64,000 nt of DNA, taken from Flavobacteriales bacterium (lineage in GTDB: Bacteria; Bacteroidota; Bacteroidia; Flavobacteriales_F; PHOS-HE28). Made by a program: the position numbers and the translations under genes. The stretch spans positions 1,984,001 to 2,048,000 of the forward strand of contig CP064979.1 of assembly GCA_016699575.1 (NCBI GenBank), in the 5' to 3' direction. Below the pieces are notes generated by a model, which did not search any database, was not told the origin of the DNA, and worked only from the letters and a program-made list of their open reading frames with translations. Shown here one piece after another: positions 14,749-22,597 of the stretch. The first letter of the stretch is position 1; each line of letters starts with the position of its first letter.

Positions 14749-17454
14749 CTACCAAACACCCAGATAAGACAGCCCTTTTTCAACGGCGTCCGACCGCAGT
14801 TGCGGATCGAGTGCAATGGCCTGCCGATAATGGTCAGCGGCGCGGTGGTTGTCCTTCAGCACGAGCAGGGCCGAATAGAGATGCAGGTGCAGCATGGGTT
14901 CGCTGGGGCGGTGCTGCAATGCACGCTCCAGCACCGTGCGGGCATCGGCTGCGCGCACTGGCTGCAGGTGCATGTAGGTGGTGGCCAGGTGGATGGCCAG
15001 CGTTGGGTCCTCGGGTTGCAGGGCCAGCGCGCGGCGCAGCAGTGGAACAGCTTCGGTGTACCGGTTGCTCTTCAAGTGCACGATGCCCATGTACGCGTTG
15101 CCCACGAAGTCGTCCGGCTTGGCGCGCAGCAACCGTTCGAGCATGGTTTGCGCGCGCACAAGGTTGCCTTGCTCCACGAGGGCCACGCCCAGTTCCGATA
15201 GCGTGAAGGGATCGTAGGGGTCGGTGGCGAGTGCTCGCTCCAAGTGGAAGAGGGCGGGCTTGCGCTGATCGTTGGTGCGCGCGTGCTTCAGGTAGTGGAT
15301 GCCCAGGTTCAGGTTCACCATGTGGTGCATGCTGTCGATGGCATAGCAGCGCAGCAACATGTCCACTGCGGCCGCTTCGTTGTTGTCGCCATGGAGCACG
15401 GCCATCTTCACACCATAGGTAACATCGCTGCTGTCCACGGCCCACACTTCGCGCAGCAGGCGCATGGCCAAGGTGTCGTTGCGGGTATCATATGCTGCGC
15501 GCGCCCGTGTTTGCAGCGCCGCCAATTCCCAACGCGGGTCTTTGTGCTGGGTCTTCCGCAGCAACCTGTCGGCCAGTGCGCGGTCCTCCAGGCTGCCTTT
15601 GCCGAGCACCTGCCCCAGCAGCAGCATGGCGTGGGTGTTGGTGCTGTCCGCGCCCACCACTTCGCGCAGCAAACGTTGGGCGCCTTTCAGGTCGGGTGGT
15701 TTGGTGCGGACGGCCAGCACTTGTGCCAGTTGGTATTTGGCGTACGTGTAGCCGGGGTCCAAGTCCAGTGCGCGTTCCAAGGCTCTGCGCGCGTCGCCGT
15801 AGCGTTTGTCCTCGATGAGTATTTCGCCGTGCAGCTCCCAGGCACCGGCATTGCTGCTGTCGGCGGCCAACGCCTGTTGGCACAAGCGGCGCGCGTAGGG
15901 CGGGTCGAAATGCTCGGGGTGTTCACGCGTGCCCACTATGCCCACCAAGGCCATCATCCAATTGGCGTTGCCGGGTTGTTGTGCAATGGCTTTTTCGTAA
16001 TAACCGATGGCGGCTGTCAGGTTGCCGTTCTCCTTCAGCACGCGGCCCATGTAAGCCAGTACATCAGGGTCGGTGGGCTTCAGGGCCAGGGCCGCTTCCA
16101 TTTCGCGCAGCGCCGGGCCGAAGTCGCCCATGAGGCGGTGGCACCGGGCCCGCATCAGGTGCACGGTGGTGATGCCGTCGGTGAGCACCAATGGAACGTT
16201 GTAGAGCACTGCGAGCGCGTCCGACGGGCGGTTGTCGCCATAGTACCGCTGTGCAATAACGGTTTTCACCAGGGCTTGTGCGGCCCGCAGTGCGCGCACC
16301 GCACCACTGTCCGTAAGTGTGCGGAAGGCCAGCGTGTCCAGATCGCCTTTGGGCCAGCGCCCCATGCTGGTGCCCACGAACTGCACGGCCAACCGGCCGC
16401 TGTCGGTGGCCGTGGGTTCGAAAAGCTCGCCGTACAGGACCACGTCGGCGGCATGTTGTTCCGCCAAGCGGTGCGCCTGGTCTTCGGTGGGCGCAGCCGC
16501 TAGTGTGGTGTCCGCCACAATGATCCGCAGCGCCGGGTGTTCGCCTTCGGTGTGTTCGCGCAGCCGTGCGGCAAGGGCTTCTTCGAAGTGCAATGCCAGG
16601 CCGGGGTTGTCCTGCAGTACCGCCAGTGGCAGAATGAGCGCGGTAGTAATGGTGGTGTCGGCCACGGCCACCACCGGCCCAGGCTCCGCGGGTGCTGTGC
16701 CGCGAGCAGCCCAATAGCCCGCCGCGGCCATTACTACCAGCCCGCCCGCGGCCGCCCACGGCCACCAACGGCGACGGCCGGGTGCCACAGCCGCTGGTGG
16801 TGCCACGACTTCCACCACAGCAGCGCGTTGTTGTGCTTCGCGCTCGGCCAGTTGCCGCAGCAGCGCCTCCATGTCGCCAATGCGGTTGCGGTGCAGCTCT
16901 TGTTCGTCCTGCAGGCGCCGCACATCGGCCGGGTCCGCACCAACGGGGGCCGGTGGCGCGCTTTCGCGTGTCTCTTGTTGCAGCACCTCTTTCAGCACAG
17001 CCTGTTGCTCGTGCTGCGTTGCGCTGCCCATCGCCTTTGCCAGGCCATCGGCGGCGGCTTGCGGCACTCGCCGTTGCAGCAGCCCGGTGTACACATGCTG
17101 CACCAGTGTGTGCGCCATGAACAGGGCACCTGCACTATCGCTACCGGTAACAGGTTTGCCGTGCGTGGCGTTGTTGCCGCGCGTGCGCAACACGTGCAGG
17201 GCGCTCACCACCTCGGCCGGTGCCAGCGCCTTGCCTTGTATGAGCCGTAGCAGCAGGTCGTACGTGCTGCCGCGCACGGCTTCCTCGCCGCGCGGGCCGG
17301 GCCATGCTATGCGCACTATGGTGCGGCACGCCGTTTCGCCAGCGTTGCGCAGGTTCATCAGCGCTTCGCGGTGGTCACCTTGCGCATGTTGCCGCGCTGC
17401 GGTGGCCGTCCACTCGCCAATGTTCTTCAGGTCCGGTTCCAGTGCGGGCAGCAT
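14749..17454 (-). CDS. Large membrane-anchored TPR protein with DUF4145-like N-terminus
   Basis: A 901-residue protein. Residues 1-130 look like a DUF4145-type helical domain (REALMNLRNAGETACR ... LRTRGNNATHGKP). A coiled, Glu/Gln-rich linker follows (about 175-220), then RRRWWPWAAAGGLVVMAAAGYWAA, one membrane helix at about 227-252. Next comes a TolB/FlgO-like domain (ALILPLAVLQDNPGLALHFEEALAARLRE, VVLYGELFEP). From about residue 400 to the end there are a dozen or more TPR units such as YYEKAIAQQPGNANWMMALVG and LERALDLDPGYTYAKYQLAQVLA. It is probably a scaffold; the function is unknown. A TACATTCG box lies before the ATG. Confidence 0.78.
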   Translation of the reverse strand: MLPALEPDLKNIGEWTATAARQHAQGDHREALMNLRNAGETACRTIVRIAWPGPRGEEAVRGSTYDLLLRLIQGKALAPAEVVSALHVLRTRGNNATHGKPVTGSDSAGALFMAHTLVQHVYTGLLQRRVPQAAADGLAKAMGSATQHEQQAVLKEVLQQETRESAPPAPVGADPADVRRLQDEQELHRNRIGDMEALLRQLAEREAQQRAAVVEVVAPPAAVAPGRRRWWPWAAAGGLVVMAAAGYWAARGTAPAEPGPVVAVADTTITTALILPLAVLQDNPGLALHFEEALAARLREHTEGEHPALRIIVADTTLAAAPTEDQAHRLAEQHAADVVLYGELFEPTATDSGRLAVQFVGTSMGRWPKGDLDTLAFRTLTDSGAVRALRAAQALVKTVIAQRYYGDNRPSDALAVLYNVPLVLTDGITTVHLMRARCHRLMGDFGPALREMEAALALKPTDPDVLAYMGRVLKENGNLTAAIGYYEKAIAQQPGNANWMMALVGIVGTREHPEHFDPPYARRLCQQALAADSSNAGAWELHGEILIEDKRYGDARRALERALDLDPGYTYAKYQLAQVLAVRTKPPDLKGAQRLLREVVGADSTNTHAMLLLGQVLGKGSLEDRALADRLLRKTQHKDPRWELAALQTRARAAYDTRNDTLAMRLLREVWAVDSSDVTYGVKMAVLHGDNNEAAAVDMLLRCYAIDSMHHMVNLNLGIHYLKHARTNDQRKPALFHLERALATDPYDPFTLSELGVALVEQGNLVRAQTMLERLLRAKPDDFVGNAYMGIVHLKSNRYTEAVPLLRRALALQPEDPTLAIHLATTYMHLQPVRAADARTVLERALQHRPSEPMLHLHLYSALLVLKDNHRAADHYRQAIALDPQLRSDAVEKGLSYLGVW

Positions 17455-17465
17455 GCTGATGCTGC

Positions 17466-17473
17466 CGAATGTA
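17466..17473 (-). promoter_or_regulatory. -7 promoter box TACATTCG of the TPR gene
   Basis: Minus-strand TACATTCG fits TAnnTTTG with C for T at one position and ends 11 bases before the ATG at 17454. Confidence 0.5.
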
Positions 17474-17522
17474 GCCGACCGGCGCGGGTGAACGGCGCGG
17501 GTGCCGGTGGCCGCTTACTCCC

Positions 17523-17530
17523 TAGACTTG
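17523..17530 (+). promoter_or_regulatory. -7 promoter box TAGACTTG
   Basis: TAGACTTG matches the -7 consensus except at one position and ends 4 bases before the ATG of the truncated restriction gene at 17535. Since that fragment runs directly into the type IIG gene, this promoter may now drive the whole defence cassette. Confidence 0.5.
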
Positions 17531-17534
17531 TCAC

Positions 17535-17744
17535 ATGCCACTCTTCCAGCGCTCCGTTCTGGACAACTACCTGAAGCAGTTGGACGCCACGCGTGTGGCC
17601 GCGGCCTACCGCACATTCACCGACTTCTTCCACCACCCCGAGCGCCAAGCCAACATCCGCGATAGCAAGGACGAGCAGTTCCAGGAGGGCTTTGGTTGCA
17701 CAACGGGACCGAAAGACGACGGTTGTAATTTCCGAACTTCATGA
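17535..17744 (+). pseudogene. Truncated N-terminus of an Eco57I-like restriction-modification protein
   Basis: A 69-residue open frame. Residues 1-53 (MPLFQRSVLDNYLKQLDA, then a stretch ending NIRDSKDEQFQEGF) look like the N-terminal start of a family of large type IIG/Eco57I-like restriction-methylases, whose normal continuation would be about 1000 residues. After QEGF the sequence loses similarity (GCTTGPKDDGCNFRTS) and stops 1 base into the next gene's ATG region (ATGA overlap at 17741-17744). I read it as the remnant of an older restriction gene cut by the arrival of the present one. A short leader peptide is an alternative. Family assignment is from memory of the motif. Confidence 0.62.
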
Positions 17745-20704
17745 CCCAAGCGAAGGAGTCGGCCAGAAAAGAGATCGCAGCGCTGGCCACGCGCTTTAGA
17801 GAGCAGTATGCCAGTTACAAGCGCTCGGACTATAACGAGACGCAGGTGCGGCGCGATTTCATCGATCCGTTCTTCAAGGCACTGGGCTGGGATGTGGATA
17901 ACAGTGCTGGCAATGCGGAGGCGTATCGCGAAGTGATCCATGAGGACCGTGTGAAAGTGGGCAAGGCATTAAAAGCTCCCGACTACAGCTTCAGGCTGGA
18001 AGGCGGCAAGCGGCTCTTCTTCGTGGAAGCGAAGAAGCCGTTCGTGAAGGTGAAGAGCGAGATCGAACCGGCGTACCAAGTGCGTCGATACGCATGGAGC
18101 GCCAAGCTGCCCATCAGCATCCTCACCGACTTCGAGGAGTTTAGCGTGTACGACTGCACCAAGCGCCCGCACCCGGAAGACAAGGCCGCCGTGGCCCGCA
18201 TCAAGTACATCACCTTCGAGGAGTACGACACGGAGTTCGATTTTCTCTGGAACACCTTCAGCAAGGAACAGGTCCGCAAAGGCAGCTTCGACCAGTTCAT
18301 CAAAAGCGACCGGGGTAAGCGAGGCACAGCTTCCGTTGATGCGGCCTTCTTGGAGAGCCTTGACACTTGGCGCACCTATCTGGCAACGAGCATCAGCCTG
18401 AAGAACCATGACCTGGACGAAGAGTCCATGAACCATGTGGTGCAGCAGACAATCGACCGCATCATTTTCCTGCGTATCGCCGAAGACCGAGGCGTTGAAC
18501 CGTATGGCGAACTAGCGGCTGCCATCAAGGAGGGGGGTGATCTCTACCAGAACCTCTACCAGCTCTTCCGCCGCGCGGACATCAAATACAACAGCGGTCT
18601 TTTCGACTTCAAGAAGGACAGGACAAGCGCGAACGTGGTCGTGGACAATAAGGTGGTGAAGACCATCGTGGATGAACTCTACTACCCGAAGAGCCCCTAT
18701 GAGTTCAGCGTCCTGAGCGTGGAGATCCTCGGTAGCGCGTACGAGCAATTCCTCGGCAAGCGCATACGGATCGACAACGGGCACCGCGCCCGTATCGAAG
18801 AGAAGCCCGAAGTGCGCAAGGCCGGTGGCGTCTACTACACGCCGCAGTATATCGTGGACTACATCGTTAGCCAGACCGTGGGCGAACTGGTGAAGGGCCG
18901 CACACCGAAGGAAGTCGCGGAGCTAAAGGTGTTGGATCCCGCTTGTGGAAGTGGCAGCTTCCTGCTGGGTGCTTATCAGTTCCTGCTCGACTGGCACAAG
19001 GCGTGGTACCGCGAACACGCCCCGCTCAAAGGAAAGAAGCGCGACGAACTCCTTCGGCCTGATGGCGAACTGACCAGCGCGGTGAAGAAGCTCATCCTCA
19101 CGCGGAACATCTATGGTGTGGACCTGGACGCGAACGCGGTGGAAGTGACCAAGTTGAGCTTGCTGCTGAAGTGCATGGAGGGTGAGACCGCGGCGAGCAT
19201 CCAGCACAGTTTGGACTTTGCGCATGAAAGGGTACTACCGACGTTGGATGAGAACATCCTATGGGGCAACAGCCTTGTCGACACGGACTACTACGATTCG
19301 GAACTGGACTTCGGTGGCGACAAGAAGATCCGACCATTCAACTGGCAGCGCAACTTTCCGGCCGTCTTCAAGATCCGCAGGCCGAGCGTTCAACAGGAGT
19401 TACTGGCGCAGGCCCGACGCGTGAAGCAGGAAACCGAAGAGCAACGGGCCCGTGCGGAAGAGCTGCTGCGCAAACAAGGGAGCAATACCGCTTTGGAACC
19501 ACCTGCCGAATACCGAACGACCCAGGGTGGCTTCGACGCAGTGATCGGGAACCCACCGTACGTCCTTTTGCAGAACCTGGAGACCAAAGAGTTCTTCACG
19601 TATGCGGCCAATCGCTATAGTACAGCGCGATACAAGATCGACACCTACCAGCTCTTCGTCGAGCGCGCGGTGAATCTACTGGCCCCAAATGGCCGCCTCG
19701 GTTTCATTACACCTAACACCTTCCTGAAGAACATATATGCCGAACCGATGCGGCGCTTGCTTTTGGACCGCACCAAGCTGAACCAGATCCTGCTGTTCAA
19801 CTACAGCGTCTTCGCGCAAGCCAGTGTGGACACCTGTGTGTTCATCACCACAAAGGCAAGCGCCAGTACCAAGAGCAAGTTGGAGGTTTTCAAGGTGGAC
19901 GAGGCGTTCGTTCCAAATTCCCTTGGCTTCGTCCCGCAGGCATCTTTTGGTGCCAATCAGCGTGCCGACTTTATTCTCGATGTAAGTAGCGCGGACCAAC
20001 ACCTGCTCGATAAGATCCTTGGCCAGTCACGACCATTAGGCGAGCCCTGCGGTGCTTACTTCGGCATTCAGGCTTGGGACCGCAAGAAGCACGTTGCCGA
20101 GAAGAAACTGAACAAGAGCTACAGGCCCGTTGTCGACGGTGCGGACATTGAGGCGTTCGGTCTGCGTTCCCAGTCGCTGTTCGTCCTTTTCAACTCGGAA
20201 GGCGTGAAGAGTGGCGGCAATGAAGCGATCCATCATCAGGAACGAATCTGCATCCGGCAGGTGGGGCACTACCCCATCGCTACGGTCATCCCTGCGGGCC
20301 TGTATGCCATGAACTCGCTGTACAACGTCTACCTGCGTAATCCCGGAGCGGAGGACCTGTACTTCGTTCTTGGAATCATCAACAGCCACCTGAACCGGTT
20401 CTACTGGAAGAAGGTACACTCAGATCAGAAAAAGACCTTCCCGAAGATCAAGAAAGAGGCAATACTGTCGGTACCGCTGAAAGTGGCGAAGACCAAAGCT
20501 GAACTGGAACTAAAAGGCCGTATCTCCTCGATCACCCGAACGCTGGTGACTTTCAAGAACGAACAATTCGAGTGGCATGGAGCGCTGAAGGATGCCGCTG
20601 CCCAAGACAAAGCGGCTCACATGGAGCAGCGGATCAATGAGGGCGTGTTTGCGCTGTACGGGTTGACGGAGCAGGAGATAGCGGTGGTGGAGGGGAGGAA
20701 TTGA
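17741..20704 (+). CDS. Type IIG restriction endonuclease-methyltransferase
   Basis: A 987-residue fused enzyme that both cuts and methylates DNA at its own recognition site. Residues about 70-100 (KAPDYSFRLEGGKRLFFVEAKKP) carry a PD-(D/E)xK nuclease core (Asp ... EAK). The methylase domain has motif X-like GGVYYTPQYIVDYIV, motif I LDPACGSGSFLLGA near 398-411, and motif IV NPPYVL near 604, the N6-adenine class. The C-terminal third, from about 660, resembles a TaqI-type target-recognition domain. The ATG overlaps the remnant upstream; the DUF3800 gene follows after 7 bases. No separate specificity subunit is needed for this class. Confidence 0.9.
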   Translation: MTQAKESARKEIAALATRFREQYASYKRSDYNETQVRRDFIDPFFKALGWDVDNSAGNAEAYREVIHEDRVKVGKALKAPDYSFRLEGGKRLFFVEAKKPFVKVKSEIEPAYQVRRYAWSAKLPISILTDFEEFSVYDCTKRPHPEDKAAVARIKYITFEEYDTEFDFLWNTFSKEQVRKGSFDQFIKSDRGKRGTASVDAAFLESLDTWRTYLATSISLKNHDLDEESMNHVVQQTIDRIIFLRIAEDRGVEPYGELAAAIKEGGDLYQNLYQLFRRADIKYNSGLFDFKKDRTSANVVVDNKVVKTIVDELYYPKSPYEFSVLSVEILGSAYEQFLGKRIRIDNGHRARIEEKPEVRKAGGVYYTPQYIVDYIVSQTVGELVKGRTPKEVAELKVLDPACGSGSFLLGAYQFLLDWHKAWYREHAPLKGKKRDELLRPDGELTSAVKKLILTRNIYGVDLDANAVEVTKLSLLLKCMEGETAASIQHSLDFAHERVLPTLDENILWGNSLVDTDYYDSELDFGGDKKIRPFNWQRNFPAVFKIRRPSVQQELLAQARRVKQETEEQRARAEELLRKQGSNTALEPPAEYRTTQGGFDAVIGNPPYVLLQNLETKEFFTYAANRYSTARYKIDTYQLFVERAVNLLAPNGRLGFITPNTFLKNIYAEPMRRLLLDRTKLNQILLFNYSVFAQASVDTCVFITTKASASTKSKLEVFKVDEAFVPNSLGFVPQASFGANQRADFILDVSSADQHLLDKILGQSRPLGEPCGAYFGIQAWDRKKHVAEKKLNKSYRPVVDGADIEAFGLRSQSLFVLFNSEGVKSGGNEAIHHQERICIRQVGHYPIATVIPAGLYAMNSLYNVYLRNPGAEDLYFVLGIINSHLNRFYWKKVHSDQKKTFPKIKKEAILSVPLKVAKTKAELELKGRISSITRTLVTFKNEQFEWHGALKDAAAQDKAAHMEQRINEGVFALYGLTEQEIAVVEGRN

Positions 20705-20711
20705 ACGGACG

Positions 20712-21542
20712 ATGGAATACGTTATCTGGTGCGACGAGTCGGTGCAGAAGGGAGCGCATTACAGCGATTTCTACGGCGGCATGCTCGTGCGTTCCGTCCA
20801 TCTGCGCGAGGTGAACGACCGCTTGCGCAGTTCATTGGATACGCTGAAGTACCCGCACGAGGCCAAGTGGCAGAAGGTGAACGAGCACACGTTGGAGGTG
20901 TATGTGCGCTTTGTTCAAGAGGTCTTCAACCTCATCCGGGAAGACAAGCTGAAGATGCGCATCATGTTCAGGCAAAGCGCCCATGTGGCCCAGAACCTGA
21001 CGGACCTGCACAAGGACCGGTCGTTCCACTTGTTGTACTATCAGTTCATCAAGCACTCCTTCGGTTGGGGGCATGCGAACCCGGGAACGGACACGATCGC
21101 GGTGCGCATCTACTTCGACAAATTGCCGGACAAGGCGGAGAAGAACGAGCTCTTCAAGAACTATGTCTTCGGCCTGCAGCGCTTGGAGCCTTTCCAGAGC
21201 GCCCGGCTGCTGATCCGCCCGGAGGATATTGCCGAAGTGGATTCAAGCAAGCATGTGGAGATGCAAGCAGTGGACGTGGTGCTGGGCGCCATGGCCTTCC
21301 GCCTGAACGACCTTCACAAGGCCATTCCGGAAGGCAAACGCCGCAGGGGCAAGCGCACGGTGGCCAAGGAAAAGCTCTACAAAACCATCCGTGCGGAGAT
21401 CGAGAAGTTGTATCCGCGTTTCAACATCGGCGAAAGCACGGGGTCGGGGCATCCCGGTTTCGAAACACGCTGGAGTTCGCCATACCGTCACTGGAAGTTC
21501 ATCCCTCGCGACTTCACGATCGACGAGGATCGCTACAAATGA
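20712..21542 (+). CDS. DUF3800 protein, probable RNase H-fold nuclease of the defence cassette
   Basis: A 276-residue protein starting MEYVIWCDESVQKG. The CDES motif at residues 7-10, the conserved middle and the late HVEMQAVDVVLGAMAFRLN fit DUF3800, a family with an RNase H-like arrangement of acidic residues, often found near defence and mobile genes. The basic loop EGKRRRGKRTVAKEK could bind nucleic acid. It starts 7 bases after the type IIG gene, on the same strand and with no promoter visible between them, so the two form one operon. Its job next to a self-sufficient IIG enzyme is unknown; helper nuclease is inference. Confidence 0.8.
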   Translation: MEYVIWCDESVQKGAHYSDFYGGMLVRSVHLREVNDRLRSSLDTLKYPHEAKWQKVNEHTLEVYVRFVQEVFNLIREDKLKMRIMFRQSAHVAQNLTDLHKDRSFHLLYYQFIKHSFGWGHANPGTDTIAVRIYFDKLPDKAEKNELFKNYVFGLQRLEPFQSARLLIRPEDIAEVDSSKHVEMQAVDVVLGAMAFRLNDLHKAIPEGKRRRGKRTVAKEKLYKTIRAEIEKLYPRFNIGESTGSGHPGFETRWSSPYRHWKFIPRDFTIDEDRYK

Positions 21543-21971
21543 CAGCGCCCCACCATCGCTACTATCCTCCAACGCGAACGTTGGGCTTCGCTCCGGCAGG
21601 GCACCTGCACAAAAGTACACTGTTGCTGCTGCTGCCATGGCATGCGGTGCTTGGCAATGCGCCAACAAGTGTTCATAACCCGGTCCGCTCACCAGGGCCA
21701 ATCCGCTCAGAAAGAAAATGCCCGAGGTGTACTAAGAAGCTCGCGCTTCAACGGCATGGAGCCGACCTTCATACCCCTCAGGCGCATTAAGGCTAGGAAG
21801 AACAGCAAGGGGCCGTGGAGCCTCGGCCGTCGTTATGAACCGCGCTATCAACCAAGCGCCCCCCTCACCCCACCACCGCCCGCTCGCTCAGCGCCGTCAG
21901 CAACGCATCAATGTCGCGCGCCTCGTCGCCTTGCGTGGCCAGTAAGTACAGTCCTACGCTTGTGCTTTGTC
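21543..21971. other. Intergenic stretch without a convincing gene
   Basis: About 430 bases after the defence cassette. No intact gene is seen. On the minus strand a short open stretch near 21865-21965 reads SVGLYLLATQGDEARDIDALLTALSE, which looks coding-like and could be the tail of a broken gene, but I cannot assign it. No clear inverted repeat or attachment site was found. Confidence 0.5.
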
Positions 21972-22361
21972 TCACTCCATCCTGTCCTCCACCCACGCGC
22001 GTGCTTCTTCCATCCGGGGGAACACCTTGAAGTGCACGCCAGCGGGTTGGTGCGGCAGGCGGAAGTCGCGGAGCTGGTCGTAGAGGGCGCCTTCGGCCAC
22101 CCAAGCCAATACGTGCGTCACGCGGTCGAGGCCCAGCAGTTTGCAGGGGTCCACCTCCACGAAGCTGAGCGCGAAGCGGGCGCTTTCCGGAATGACGACG
22201 ATGACGGCCTCCGGCACGGGGCCGGGCAGGAAGCGGCCGGCCTCCACGTTCTCGGCCACGCTGGTCTGGTTGATTGTGCTGTCGGGCCGGTAGCGGCGCA
22301 GCAGTATGCGGTCGCCCACCTTGCAGGCGTCGGCGCTCGCGGTATGTACACTGGGTTCCAT
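21972..22361 (-). CDS. Small protein, possibly SpoIIAA/STAS-like
   Basis: A 129-residue protein starting MEPSVHTASADACKVGDRIL. The middle is a beta/alpha pattern (AVIVVIPESARFALSFVEVDPCKLLGLDRVTHVLAWV) and the end reads VHFKVFPRMEEARAWVEDRME. This ending is much like the 'vFrdreeAlaWL' close of SpoIIAA-like STAS proteins. The family call is tentative. ATG 22361 is preferred over an open frame 13 codons longer. Upstream lie two direct copies of GCAGGTTGGT (22363-22372 and 22381-22390, 18 bases apart), a possible regulator site, and a TAGCTTTC box. Confidence 0.5.
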   Translation of the reverse strand: MEPSVHTASADACKVGDRILLRRYRPDSTINQTSVAENVEAGRFLPGPVPEAVIVVIPESARFALSFVEVDPCKLLGLDRVTHVLAWVAEGALYDQLRDFRLPHQPAGVHFKVFPRMEEARAWVEDRME

Positions 22362-22597
22362 GGCAGGTTGGTTCTTAAGTGCAGGTTGGTACTTGCACAA
22401 CGAAAGCTAGGCCACCGGTAGTGCGCAGCACCAGCAAAAGTCGACCGGCAGGGCAGGGGTGTGGACGGAGGCGGGCAAGGGGGTGATGGGTGGGCCGCCC
22501 ACGGAGCCGTGTTGGCATTGCCAGCTCACCAGAGCAACCCTGCCCATGGCGGACGTCTAGTTTCACGCGGCCGCAAACCCATCGGTGGCCCTTCACC

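Noticed and set aside
21642..22421. 259-codon plus-strand frame across the 22 kb spacer
   Set aside because: Low-complexity high-GC translation; the minus-strand STAS-like frame is more protein-like.
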